NCBI GenBank assembly: GCA_017989135.1
Contig: JAGNQL010000012.1
Location: 1-35,719 of the forward strand
From: Burkholderiales bacterium
GTDB lineage: Bacteria; Pseudomonadota; Gammaproteobacteria; Burkholderiales; Casimicrobiaceae
Reading direction: 5' to 3'
Length of the DNA: 35,719 nt
Position 1 is the stretch's first letter. Each line of letters opens with the position of its first letter. The notes beneath the pieces are model-generated. The model did no database searches and had not been told where the DNA came from. It saw nothing but the letters and a program-made list of their open reading frames with translations. Made by a program: the position numbers and the translations under genes. Below, one piece after another: positions 25,478-33,250 of the stretch.

Positions 25478-25972
25478 TCAAAAACCTAGCAATGATTCAA
25501 TTGGGCCCTTGATGAGCGGCACCTTGAACCAGAGTTCAAACATTGCGAAAAGCACCACCACCGTGCCCACGCCAACCGCCGCGCAAATCGGGTAACTGAA
25601 CTTTCCTTGCCAACGCATGAAGACGGCAATCAAAATCGCGCCTGACACGTACAGACCGAGCCATTGCATCGCAAAAACGAAGGCCAGCGCGGGAAAGAAC
25701 ATCGCCCCGACCAAGCGCAACGCCTGCGAAGAAACAAAGGACTTCTCGCGGGACATTCGCCACCCTTTGATCAAATTGACGACGGACGCAATCGCCATCA
25801 TCAGCCCGATGTAGAACGGGAAGTAGCCGCTCTCCGGACCGCTCGCCCCCCAGCCCGCGCCAATGCGTCGACTGTCCCACATGATCAAAACAGCCAGCGC
25901 AAGCAGCACCAAGGCGACAATGATTTCAAGTGTCCGGGTGGACACGGCGCTAGTTTCCTCAGGCTCTGACAT
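25478..25972 (-). CDS. tctB: Tripartite tricarboxylate transporter small permease TctB
   Basis: This is the small membrane subunit of the tripartite transporter, 164 residues with four hydrophobic segments (LEIIVALVLLALAVLIMW, YFPFYIGLMMAIASVVNLI, the ALAFVFAMQWLGLYVSG region and VGVGTVVVLFAMFELWF). The GASGPESGYFPFYIG motif is typical of TctB. I took the ATG behind a strong GGAGG (MSEPEETS…) and not the longer upstream frame. It lies between tctC and tctA and is closely coupled to tctA. Confidence 0.9.
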   Translation of the reverse strand: MSEPEETSAVSTRTLEIIVALVLLALAVLIMWDSRRIGAGWGASGPESGYFPFYIGLMMAIASVVNLIKGWRMSREKSFVSSQALRLVGAMFFPALAFVFAMQWLGLYVSGAILIAVFMRWQGKFSYPICAAVGVGTVVVLFAMFELWFKVPLIKGPIESLLGF

Positions 25973-26041
25973 GCGGCCTCCTTCTCGATGAAATGAAATG
26001 CTGAGACTCGCGCGTTGTACCCACGCGTAGCCCAAAAACGA

Positions 26042-26074
26042 AACGGGCGCTGACTGTCTAAAGTCGCGCCCGTT
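26042..26074 (-). terminator. Intercistronic hairpin between tctC and tctB
   Basis: A 9-bp stem AACGGGCGC / GCGCCCGTT, extended by inner ACT/AGT pairing, is followed on the minus strand by TCGTTTTT. It sits 9 bp after the tctC stop. It would cap most transcripts after tctC and let only part continue into tctBA, giving an excess of the binding protein over the membrane subunits. Confidence 0.6.
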
Positions 26075-26083
26075 GTTGCGTCA

Positions 26084-27094
26084 CTACTTGGCTGGGACGA
26101 AGCCCGCTTCTTGCATCAGCTCGCGGTGATGCTGGTCCTCTTTGGCGACCCAAGCCGCGTACTCAGCGCCCGCCATGAAGGTGGTGTTGAACGCGCCTTC
26201 TTCCATGAATTTCGCCCAATCAGGCGTAGCGCGAACTTTCTTCATGAGGTCAACGTAAAACGCGACTTGATCTGGTGTGACGCCTGGTGCCATAAAGATT
26301 CCGCGCAACATCAAATACTCAATGTTGAGGCCGCTTTCTTTACAGGTTGGAATCTCACTCCAGCTCTTATCGGCAATCTTCTCTTTTTGCGCGAGACGTT
26401 TTCCGTCAAATACGCAGAGCGGACGCAACTTGCCGCCGCGCCACTGAGCTACGGCCTCAATGGGGTTGTTCACCGTGGACTCGACGTGCTTGCCGACGAG
26501 TTGCACGGCCACTTCGCCACCGCCTTTGTACGGTACGTAAATGAACTTCGCGCCTGTGGCCTTCTCGATCATCGCCGTGACGATCTGGTCTTCCTGCTTG
26601 GAGCCTGTGCCGCCCATGCGCATTTTTCCGCCAGCGGCTTTCACTGCGGCGATGTATTCCTGCGCAGTCTTGTATGGGCTTTCTGCGTTTACCCACAACA
26701 CGAATTCGTCAAGCGCGAGCATCGCGACTGGCGTCATGTCTTTGTACGAAAACGGAACGCCTGTGGCCACCGGTGTGGTGAACAGATTCGACAGGGTGAT
26801 GATGATTTTGTGCGGATCACCCTTGGAGTTCTTCATCTCAAGGAAGCCCTCAGCGCCCGCGCCGCCGCCTTTGTTAACAACCACCATCGAGGACTTCAGC
26901 AGCTTGTGCTTGGTCACGATGCCTTGCACGAGTCGCGCCATTTGATCGGCACCACCGCCGGTGCCAGCGGGAACAACGAACTCAACGTTTTTGGTGGGCT
27001 CCCACGCGTGGGCTGCGCTCGCGCCGAGCATTGCTGCGGCAACGGCGACCACGGAAAGGGCTTTGCTAATTTTCGTTAGACGAAATGAACTCAT
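26084..27094 (-). CDS. tctC: Bug-type periplasmic binding protein TctC
   Basis: This is a periplasmic solute receptor, 336 residues, that captures the substrate for TctBA. The signal peptide is clear (KISKALSVVAVAAAMLGASAAHA, cleavage after AHA at ~30). The mature protein opens with PTKNVEFVVPAGTGGGADQMAR, the Bug-family ligand loop, and carries the …MRMGGTGSKQEDQIVTAMIEKATGAKFIYVPYKGGGE block. The ATG follows AAAGGAGA. Bug proteins bind many carboxylates. The shared operator with oxc suggests oxalate or a close relative here, which sequence alone cannot prove. Confidence 0.92.
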   Translation of the reverse strand: MSSFRLTKISKALSVVAVAAAMLGASAAHAWEPTKNVEFVVPAGTGGGADQMARLVQGIVTKHKLLKSSMVVVNKGGGAGAEGFLEMKNSKGDPHKIIITLSNLFTTPVATGVPFSYKDMTPVAMLALDEFVLWVNAESPYKTAQEYIAAVKAAGGKMRMGGTGSKQEDQIVTAMIEKATGAKFIYVPYKGGGEVAVQLVGKHVESTVNNPIEAVAQWRGGKLRPLCVFDGKRLAQKEKIADKSWSEIPTCKESGLNIEYLMLRGIFMAPGVTPDQVAFYVDLMKKVRATPDWAKFMEEGAFNTTFMAGAEYAAWVAKEDQHHRELMQEAGFVPAK

Positions 27095-27122
27095 GGGTTG
27101 TCTCCTTTTGACTTGTGTAGGG

Positions 27123-27128
27123 ACTGTA
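27123..27128 (-). promoter_or_regulatory. Candidate -10 element of the tctC promoter
   Basis: TACAGT on the minus strand begins exactly 30 bases from the centre of the FNR-like box at 27151-27166, matching the arrangement in the oxc promoter. Four of six bases fit TATAAT. The transcript would start about 20-25 bases before the tctC ATG. Confidence 0.45.
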
Positions 27129-27150
27129 CGAGGGGAACTTTCATTTTGCT

Positions 27151-27166
27151 ATTGATCGCGGTCAAC
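27151..27166. promoter_or_regulatory. FNR-like operator upstream of tctC
   Basis: ATTGATCGCGGTCAAC contains TTGAT-N4-GTCAA, followed by ACTTTCGCAAAACATCGC, which repeats the flank of the oxc operator with one change. The block is in the same orientation relative to the minus-strand gene in both promoters. This marks oxc and tctC as members of one regulon. Confidence 0.65.
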
Positions 27167-27309
27167 TTTCGCAAAACATCGCACGGGATAACCCGATGCG
27201 AAGCACGCGACGATCAGACCGCATCATTCGACTGCGTAACGTGATGAAGCGAGGTGGCGCGGACAGTGCATTCCCTATACGTCCGGCGTGACGTCAAACA
27301 ATTGGAAAT

Positions 27310-27425
27310 AACTTTTTGGCGACATCGGCAGCCGTGCGGTCTTGTCGCTTCAAATATTCAATCTATCGACTGTGATCGAAAACGCGCCGCAACGACAGCC
27401 CGGCGGTCGTTTGCGCCATAAAGTT
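27310..27425 (-). mobile_element. 116-bp palindromic MITE/REP-like element, copy C (inverted)
   Basis: Both ends read inward as AACTTT(T/A)TGGCG, and the inner arms AACGACCG-N5-CTGTCGTT sit at the same offset as in copies A and B. AGTCGATAG occurs at the same internal position as in copy B. Hand alignment to copy A matches about 62 of 116 positions without gaps, so this is the most diverged copy. It lies in the gap between tctC and the TauE-like gene. Confidence 0.6.
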
Positions 27426-27523
27426 GTCATTTCAGTTTATGGCCGAAATTGCAGAGTAATCGCCAGTCATCGCCGAAAATATGGCACTGCAACATAACGC
27501 TGCGCATCGGAAATTTTCGCCGC

Positions 27524-28336
27524 ATGGAATACATCAACAGTTGGTTCTTAGGCTACGTTCTGCTCGGTGTAGTCGTCGGCTTCTTAGCCGGTTTGCTAGG
27601 GATTGGCGGCGGCATGACGATGGTGCCGGTGCTCGCGTTTATGTTTCCTGCACAGGGCTTTCCGTACGAGACACGCTTTCAGGTGATTCTCGCGACCTCA
27701 ATGGCCACCATCATCTTTACTTCAATTTCGTCACTGCGTGCGCACCACAGCAAAGGTGCGGTGAACTGGCGCGTGATGGGTTTGATGTCGCCGGGAATAT
27801 TAGTCGGCGGACTGATCGGTTCGCGCGTGGTGTCGCATTTGTCCACCGCATTTCTGGCGGTGTTTTTTATCTGCTTTATGTTCTACAGCGCAACGCAGAT
27901 GCTGGTGAATTTCAAGCCCAAAGCCTCGCGCACGCTGCCGGGCATGTTGGGTTTGAGTATTGCCGGAGTCGTGCTCGGTTTCCTCTCGGCGATGGCAAGC
28001 GTCGGCGGCGCGTTTTTCTCAATTCCGTTTTTGACTTGGTGCAACGTGCCGATTCACTCTGCGATCGGCACCTCGGCGGCGCTCGGCTTTCCGATCGCTG
28101 TTTTCACCACGATCGGCAATGTGTTTAACGGTTGGAACGCACCTAACGTGCCGCAGCCGTCGTTAGGCTTCGTTTACTTGCCCGCGCTCATCGGCATTTC
28201 TATGGCGAGCTTTCTTGTCGCACCATTCGGCGCCCGGCTTGCGCACAAACTCCCCGTGCAAACGCTCAAGCGGCTCTTCGCGCTGATGCTCTACATCCTC
28301 GGCGCGCGGATGCTGTGGGGCGTGCTCACGGGCTAA
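27524..28336 (+). CDS. TauE/SafE (TSUP) family membrane permease
   Basis: This inner-membrane protein of 270 residues has about eight hydrophobic segments. The TSUP signature GFLAGLLGIGGGMTMVPVL follows the first segment, and the second-repeat counterpart GFLSAMASVGGAFFSIPFL appears mid-protein, the hallmark of this duplicated family. Members export or import small anions such as sulfite, sulfoacetate and other organosulfur compounds; the substrate here is unknown. I chose the ATG of MEYINSWF over a TTG 25 codons upstream that lacks a ribosome site. It is convergent with the EVE gene, with only 6 bp between stops. Confidence 0.87.
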   Translation: MEYINSWFLGYVLLGVVVGFLAGLLGIGGGMTMVPVLAFMFPAQGFPYETRFQVILATSMATIIFTSISSLRAHHSKGAVNWRVMGLMSPGILVGGLIGSRVVSHLSTAFLAVFFICFMFYSATQMLVNFKPKASRTLPGMLGLSIAGVVLGFLSAMASVGGAFFSIPFLTWCNVPIHSAIGTSAALGFPIAVFTTIGNVFNGWNAPNVPQPSLGFVYLPALIGISMASFLVAPFGARLAHKLPVQTLKRLFALMLYILGARMLWGVLTG

Positions 28337-28342
28337 GTCGCG

Positions 28343-28804
28343 CTAAGCGCGTTTTACCAATCGTTTATTGATGTAGTTCCATTCGGCATCGGCCACAGGC
28401 GTAATCGAAAGCCGATTGCCGCGTTGCAGTATGCGCATTTCGGCAAGCTCTGGCGCGGCACGAAGCGCAGCGAGTGGAATCAAATCGAACGTCTCGACAA
28501 ACGAAACTTCAACGCAAACCCACAATGGATTCTCTGGCTTCGATTTCGGGTCGTAATGCGGGTTCTTCTTGTCGAACTGCGTAGCGTCCGGCGCAGCAGC
28601 CTTTGCGACTTTGCAGACTCCAGCGATGCCGGGCTCAGGGCAACTCGAATGGTAGAAAAACACCAAGTCGCCGACCTGCATATCGTCACGCATGAAGTTG
28701 CGCGCTTGATAATTGCGCACACCAAACCACGCGCTTTGCTTGTCGCGCTTTAGATCCGTGATGCCATATTCATTGGGCTCGGACTTCATCAGCCAATAAC
28801 GCAT
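28343..28804 (-). CDS. EVE-domain protein (PUA/YTH-like fold)
   Basis: This is a small cytoplasmic protein of 153 residues made of one EVE domain. It starts MRYWLMKSEPNEYGITDL and carries the AWFGVRNYQARNFMRDDMQVGDLVFFYHS block, the conserved core of the family. EVE domains belong to the PUA/YTH superfamily and are thought to bind modified nucleic-acid bases. The ATG is preceded by GGAGG. A longer upstream frame would run through the 6S RNA terminator and was rejected. Position next to 6S RNA and zapA is a common betaproteobacterial arrangement. Confidence 0.9.
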   Translation of the reverse strand: MRYWLMKSEPNEYGITDLKRDKQSAWFGVRNYQARNFMRDDMQVGDLVFFYHSSCPEPGIAGVCKVAKAAAPDATQFDKKNPHYDPKSKPENPLWVCVEVSFVETFDLIPLAALRAAPELAEMRILQRGNRLSITPVADAEWNYINKRLVKRA

Positions 28805-28820
28805 GCAAACCTCCATGTGA

Positions 28821-28845
28821 AAACGGGGAGCATCGCTCCCCGTTT
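28821..28845 (-). terminator. Terminator hairpin after 6S RNA
   Basis: AAACGGGGAGC / GCTCCCCGTTT forms a near-perfect stem with a minimal loop, followed by TTC on the minus strand. It lies 12 bp past the 3' end of the 6S RNA and directly in front of the EVE gene's ribosome site, so it may end the 6S precursor and partly insulate the EVE gene. Confidence 0.65.
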
Positions 28846-28856
28846 GTCGGAATAAA

Positions 28857-29058
28857 GACTCCCGCGCATGCCGCAACGGCCGGCACCTTGAACCGGGGTT
28901 CAAGAGTGGATGCCCCACGACGACTACAAGGTACAGCTGGCGACTTCAAGCTTGCGCTGAAAGAAGAGCCGCGCACACGGCCGCGGTAGAAGAGCATCCT
29001 CGCGACAAGCGCATTGGTTCAAAGAAATATTCGACCGCCACGCGCACCGCAGGAGCAA
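28857..29058 (-). ncRNA. ssrS: 6S RNA, regulator of sigma-70 RNA polymerase
   Basis: This ~200-nt RNA mimics an open promoter and sequesters RNA polymerase in stationary phase. On the minus strand the 3' part reads CTTGAACCCCGGTTCAAG followed by …GCGGCATGCGCGGGAG, matching the conserved TTGAACC…GGTTCAAG hairpin and closing stem of E. coli 6S. The 5' end CTCCTGCG pairs with the 3' CGCGGGAG. A -10-like TAGAAT at 29064-29069 precedes the 5' end, and a terminator follows. Placement directly downstream of zapA is the classical ssrS location. Exact ends are estimated. Confidence 0.85.
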
Positions 29059-29092
29059 GACAAATTCTACGCTCATGCGAGCCTGCGCGCGC

Positions 29093-29377
29093 CTATGATG
29101 AGTGGGAATCGTTAAGGGCTTGTTTGGCCAGTGCCGTCATCGCCAACACGCGCGCTTCCGTACGAGGATCTGCCTCGGTGGACGGGCGCGTAGCCGCCAA
29201 CTCGAGCGAAGCCAGCAGCAAAACGCGTTCTATCTCCGCGGTCGGTTGTTTGCGCGCAATCACTGCGCACTCGGCTTCCACGATAGCGATAGCCTCGGCC
29301 AGCGCCGCCTGTTCGCCGTCCGGCGCGCCGATTCGAAATTTTCGGCCGTGAATCGTTGCTTCGAGGGCGGAACTCAT
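29093..29377 (-). CDS. zapA: Cell division protein ZapA
   Basis: This 94-residue cytoplasmic protein bundles FtsZ filaments at the division ring. The N-terminal ATIHGRKFRIGAPDGEQAAL is the FtsZ-binding globular head of ZapA, followed by a helical C-terminus. It overlaps the preceding coiled-coil gene by 4 nt (ATGA), so the two are translationally coupled. 6S RNA follows immediately. Confidence 0.87.
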   Translation of the reverse strand: MSSALEATIHGRKFRIGAPDGEQAALAEAIAIVEAECAVIARKQPTAEIERVLLLASLELAATRPSTEADPRTEARVLAMTALAKQALNDSHSS

Positions 29378-29580
29378 CGCGCAACGTCCGTTAAGGTCGC
29401 GACAGTTTCACCGGGCAATTGCGCCGCGGCTGCACGCAGTCGAAGACTCGCGGCTTTCATGCGCTCGTTAAGATCAGCCAGTTCGGCGCGCAAACGCGCG
29501 TTCTCGGAGGCTAAAGTTGCCGTGCGCGCCGCAAGCGCACTCACGGCGGATTCGAGTTCATCAAGGCTGCTGGTGTTCAT
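29374..29580 (-). CDS. Small coiled-coil protein, ZapB-like
   Basis: This is a 68-residue protein that is one continuous coiled coil (LDELESAVSALAARTATLASENARLRAELADLNERMKAASLRLRAAAAQL). Heptad hydrophobics and the …SENARLRAEL… core resemble ZapB-type division proteins that are often encoded directly before zapA in betaproteobacteria. Its stop overlaps the zapA start. The role in Z-ring cross-linking is inferred from position and shape, not from a catalytic motif. Confidence 0.7.
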   Translation of the reverse strand: MNTSSLDELESAVSALAARTATLASENARLRAELADLNERMKAASLRLRAAAAQLPGETVATLTDVAR

Positions 29581-29606
29581 TCCGCAACTATATCAAGGGC
29601 ACGCCT

Positions 29607-30245
29607 TCATGCGCTAGCGGGCGGCTCGGCTGCAGACGGCGCACCGTCAATCGGTGCGATAAGTTGCGTGTGGCTGGGCGGCTCGTGGGTATCAAGCGTC
29701 TTGTATTCCACCGCCAAAATTTCGATCTCTTCAAGCCCCGCCGGTGTCGGCAGCATCACCACGTCACCCTCGTGATTCTTGGTGAGTACGCGCGCAATCG
29801 GACTCACCCAACTCACATAGCCACGCTGCGGATCAACTTCGTCGAGACCAACGATAGATACCGTGCGTTCTTCGCCACGCTTGTTCACTACGGTGACGGT
29901 CGCCCCGAAATAAATTTGTTCGGTGTCCCGTGTCGCGGGGTCAATGACCTCAGCCGCGTCTAAACGCTTGATCAAATAGCGCATGCGCCGATCAATCTCG
30001 CGCAAACGCTTTTTGCCGTAAAGGTAATCGCCGTTTTCGCTGCGATCGCCGTTGCTCGCGGCCCATGAGACAACGCGTGTTACTTCAGGCCGTTCAATCG
30101 TGGTGAGCTGCTCCAGCTCCGCTTTCAGGCGACCGTGGCCGCCTGGCGTCATGTAATTTTTGCTGCCCGCAGGAAGCGCGGGAAGGACGATGTCATCGTC
30201 GTCCTCAGGGGCATCAGGGTTCTCTTTAGTGAACGCTTTACTCAT
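29607..30245 (-). CDS. greB: Transcription elongation factor GreB
   Basis: This rescues backtracked RNA polymerase by stimulating cleavage of the nascent RNA. It has 212 residues: an acidic N-terminal extension, the coiled-coil domain with the acidic tip NGDRSENGDY (D67, E70) that enters the secondary channel, and the C-terminal FKBP-like domain. The GDYLYGKKRLREIDRRMRYL basic patch and FGATVTVVNKRGEE favour GreB over GreA. The C-terminal ~35 residues (…HTQLIAPIDGAPSAAEPPASA) are an extra low-complexity tail. It lies 41 bp behind btuF on the same strand. Confidence 0.9.
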   Translation of the reverse strand: MSKAFTKENPDAPEDDDDIVLPALPAGSKNYMTPGGHGRLKAELEQLTTIERPEVTRVVSWAASNGDRSENGDYLYGKKRLREIDRRMRYLIKRLDAAEVIDPATRDTEQIYFGATVTVVNKRGEERTVSIVGLDEVDPQRGYVSWVSPIARVLTKNHEGDVVMLPTPAGLEEIEILAVEYKTLDTHEPPSHTQLIAPIDGAPSAAEPPASA

Positions 30246-30286
30246 CTATCTCGATTCGCGCAGTGCGATGACGTCGGAGTCCGATG

Positions 30287-31225
30287 TTACCGGAGCGTCT
30301 GCCGAATTCGATCTATCGCCTCGCACATCGAGCCAACCGCCTCAAAAGTGCCCAGCGTAGGGCGATGCAATTGGGCGCCGTCCACCGCCACGATCCGCTC
30401 CCCGACGGCGCTCGCACTGAACAATTGCCGCTCCTTCCAATCTGTTTGTACAGCCAAGAGCGCGCCTTCGCCAGCAACGAGCACCGCGTCAGGCCGCGCG
30501 GCTAAGACCGCTTCGGCGGAAACCTCGGGGGCCGGCAACAGGAGTTTGCCAAAAACATTCTCAGCGCCGCACATCGCTAGCGCTTCGCCCACAACATGCT
30601 TGTCGGTCAGGGTAAATAAGCGTCCAGCACCCAATTGATAGAACACTTTGACTTTGCGCGCGGTAGCGTAACGACCGCGCAGCGCTTGTGTGAGACGATC
30701 CGCGTCGTACGCGCGAGCGAGTGCGGCGTTGCGTAGTTCAGCAGTGGTTGCCCATTGGCTAAACAGGCGCAGCTCAGCGGTAATGCTCGCCAAAGTTGCC
30801 AGCTCGCTGGCGTGGATCGGAATGCCGTAGCGACGTATTGCATCCACGTCGGCACTGCGATTACCGCTCGGCCATGTCACCACCAGATCGGGCTTCAACG
30901 CGATGACCGCTTCCACGTTGGTGCCCCGAAAGCCACTTACTTTTGGCAGCCGCTTGACTGCGGCTGGTCTGTCGCAGGACTCGGTCACACCAACCACGTT
31001 CCTACCCGCGCCGGCCGCAAACAGCAATTCAGTGGCGTGAGGCGAAAGACTCACGATACGCTGTGGCCCTGCGGCGTCCGCAGCCGCAGCCTCGTTTGCC
31101 GCCAAGAAAATCGCCGCCAGCCACGCGCAGAGCGCGAGCACGAAAAATGCACTCGGCCGCGCGCGCGTTCCCGTGCGCGCGACGCGGGCTTGGACCGATG
31201 AACTAATTTGCCAACGCAATTGCAT
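30287..31225 (-). CDS. btuF: Cobalamin ABC transporter periplasmic binding protein, BtuF-like
   Basis: This is a class III (helical-backbone) binding protein of 312 residues that would hand vitamin B12 from the outer-membrane receptor to an inner-membrane BtuCD. The N-terminus has an arginine-rich stretch and a hydrophobic signal region (AFFVLALCAWLAAIFLAA), then PQRIVSLSPHATELLFAAGAG, the diagnostic BtuF opening, and …EAVIALKPDLVVTW. The ATG overlaps the btuB stop (TAATG), so the two are coupled; a GTG nine codons upstream was rejected. btuC and btuD are not in the window. Other iron- or cobalt-chelate specificities are possible, but the riboswitch supports cobalamin. Confidence 0.85.
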   Translation of the reverse strand: MQLRWQISSSVQARVARTGTRARPSAFFVLALCAWLAAIFLAANEAAAADAAGPQRIVSLSPHATELLFAAGAGRNVVGVTESCDRPAAVKRLPKVSGFRGTNVEAVIALKPDLVVTWPSGNRSADVDAIRRYGIPIHASELATLASITAELRLFSQWATTAELRNAALARAYDADRLTQALRGRYATARKVKVFYQLGAGRLFTLTDKHVVGEALAMCGAENVFGKLLLPAPEVSAEAVLAARPDAVLVAGEGALLAVQTDWKERQLFSASAVGERIVAVDGAQLHRPTLGTFEAVGSMCEAIDRIRQTLR

Positions 31226-33063
31226 TACCGATCGTACGCGAGCGTTACCCACGCCCGACGACCACCGGTGGCGTAGCCGTAGGCCAGCTGATACTCACGG
31301 TTCGTCGCGTTCTCAATGCGCGCACCCAGTCGAAGGCCCGGCATGACCACCTTAGAGGCGTAGATACTAAACAACGTATAGCCCGGCAGGGCGCGGCTAT
31401 TGCTCACGTCGTCGAATCGTTTCCCAGACGCTGCAATCTCGATACCCGAACTCACGCTAAGCACATCACCACTAATTTTGACGGAGCCGTGTTGTTGGGC
31501 GCGACGTGGCAACAGCTTGTCAGTCGTTGTATTTTTCGGATTAGAAAAATTAAGGTTTGCATCAATGGCGAAGCCAGCAACACGCGTACTCCCCGTCAGC
31601 GTAAGCCCCTGCAGACGCGCATTGGCGACGTTCTGCGGCGCGCAGTCGTAGTTTTCGTCGCATACAAATTGAATCAAATCGGTCACACGGTTCTGATATG
31701 CCGTGACCCCCAATTTTGATCCAGCCAATGACCAGAGTAAGCCCGCATCAACCGACCGGCCATGCTCCGGTTTCAAATTGGGATTCGCATATCCGGGATA
31801 GTACAAGTCGTTAAACGTAGGTGCTTTGAAGCTGGTGCCGACGTTTACGGTGGTTCGAAGCGTTGGCGAAAGACGGTAACCGAATGACGTATTTGCAGTA
31901 GCGCGATTGCCAAACTGATTGCTGTCGTCAATCCGAACTGAGGCGTTGACGCGTGCCTCGCCCTTTGACCAATCCACGCCGAGCAACAGGCTTTGTGTAC
32001 GGCGGCTGGTAACGGGCAGCACATCGCTTCCGGTAGCTGACTCGTGACGCCATTCCAACGCACCCAGTAAGCGAATCGCACTATCCACGTTCACGGTATT
32101 GAACCAAGACAGTTGCTGATTTCGTGTGGAGTAACGACCCGGGTAGGTCGACACGAACGTGGCTTTGTCTATGCCGCTCCCTACTCGTAGCGTGCTCTGC
32201 CATCCGTCGGCGCCGCGATAGTCCAGCGTCGCGCCGACATTGTTGACAACCGACCGGATTCGGTCGTCGAACGTTGTATCCCCGTCATACTGCACATTGC
32301 CACGTGTCTCGAAGGCCGTCGCTGAAAGCGAAAGCGATTTCGTCAGCTCTACGTTGCCACCGACTTGTACGGTATTAAAGCGATAGCCGTCACGGTCCGG
32401 GTTGTAGTTGTAATCAGCGGAGTTGACGATGGCGTTGTACCCACGACTCGCGTTTTGCGCGAGCGAGACAGATAGGCCGTTGGCGACGCTGCCGAGGCCA
32501 GCATTCAGGTTGAGCTGCTGTGATTTCCATTCGCCGATGGATGCGCGCGCTGAGATGCCGCGGTCTCGACGAGTGAAAATTTGAATAACGCCGCCCACAG
32601 CGTCAGCACCATACAAACTCGCGGCAGGGCCACGCAGCACTTCAATGCGCTCGATCTGATCGACATTGATGTGCTGCAGCGCAGTCAGGCCGCTGTAGGA
32701 GGAGCCGATTCGTTGCCCGTCCACGAGCACTAGCGTTTGATTGCTGTTCGCACCCCGTAGAAAAATCGACGGCGTAGCGCCCGGGCCGTTGCTCGACAAC
32801 TCGACGCCGGGCAACATGCGCAATGCGTCTGTAATGTCGACGACGCCGGATTCGCGTAGAGCGGTTCCGTCAATGATCGATGCGTCTCGTAGAGTGGCGC
32901 CGAGCGGCTCTGTGACACGAGAGGCGGTGACAACGACCGGATCTGTTCGTGTTTGCGCAGTGGCTGGGACGCAGACAACTGCCGTCGCGACAGCGCTGGC
33001 GAGTACCTTCGCAGGTATTCGTATGGAGCGCGCTCGGGGAACGTAAAAAGAAATAGCTTTCAT
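31225..33063 (-). CDS. btuB: TonB-dependent vitamin B12 receptor BtuB
   Basis: This is an outer-membrane beta-barrel that imports cobalamin with TonB energy, 612 residues. It has a signal peptide (cleavage around residue 37), a TonB box DPVVVTAS at 41-48, and a plug domain with …LPGVELSSNGPGATPSIFLRGANSNQTLVLVDGQRIG and IERIEVLRGPAASLYGADAVGGVIQIFTRR. The barrel ends with a typical aromatic/basic C-terminus (TLAYDR). The size matches BtuB. The ATG at 33063 was preferred to a TTG upstream. A cobalamin riboswitch sits in its leader, so expression drops when B12 is plentiful. Confidence 0.9.
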   Translation of the reverse strand: MKAISFYVPRARSIRIPAKVLASAVATAVVCVPATAQTRTDPVVVTASRVTEPLGATLRDASIIDGTALRESGVVDITDALRMLPGVELSSNGPGATPSIFLRGANSNQTLVLVDGQRIGSSYSGLTALQHINVDQIERIEVLRGPAASLYGADAVGGVIQIFTRRDRGISARASIGEWKSQQLNLNAGLGSVANGLSVSLAQNASRGYNAIVNSADYNYNPDRDGYRFNTVQVGGNVELTKSLSLSATAFETRGNVQYDGDTTFDDRIRSVVNNVGATLDYRGADGWQSTLRVGSGIDKATFVSTYPGRYSTRNQQLSWFNTVNVDSAIRLLGALEWRHESATGSDVLPVTSRRTQSLLLGVDWSKGEARVNASVRIDDSNQFGNRATANTSFGYRLSPTLRTTVNVGTSFKAPTFNDLYYPGYANPNLKPEHGRSVDAGLLWSLAGSKLGVTAYQNRVTDLIQFVCDENYDCAPQNVANARLQGLTLTGSTRVAGFAIDANLNFSNPKNTTTDKLLPRRAQQHGSVKISGDVLSVSSGIEIAASGKRFDDVSNSRALPGYTLFSIYASKVVMPGLRLGARIENATNREYQLAYGYATGGRRAWVTLAYDR

Positions 33064-33224
33064 AGACTTCCGGAAAACCAAGCCCTCCGCTCGGCGTGCA
33101 TTGAGCGCCTAGAGCGTGGAGGTGGTTCGTGGAAGAGAAATGTGCGATGCGCGGACTGAGTGGTGAACTAAGCGCGCGACAGTCACATTTGCTTCAACGT
33201 GCTTCCCCGCACTGTCGGCATCAA

Positions 33225-33250
33225 ACGCGTCCCCGAGGGAGGGAACGCGT
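33225..33250 (-). promoter_or_regulatory. Expression-platform hairpin of the B12 riboswitch
   Basis: ACGCGTTCCC / GGGGACGCGT forms a strong stem immediately 3' of the riboswitch aptamer. It is not followed by a T-run, and the btuB start is ~160 nt further on, so the control mode (terminator-like or translational) cannot be decided from the sequence. Confidence 0.4.

Noticed and set aside
24052-25512. Very long plus-strand open frame antisense to tctA
   Set aside because: It is rich in His, Arg and Gln, with no domain: a typical shadow of a high-GC gene. The tctA frame has clear family motifs.
28805-28918. Upstream extension of the EVE gene
   Set aside because: It would translate the 6S RNA end and its terminator. 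The internal ATG at 28804 has a perfect GGAGG and the conserved MRYWLMKSEP start.
28880-28920. 6S RNA on the plus strand
   Set aside because: The TTGAACC hairpin is palindromic, but the asymmetric flanks, the closing stem, the -10 element and the zapA position all fit the minus strand.
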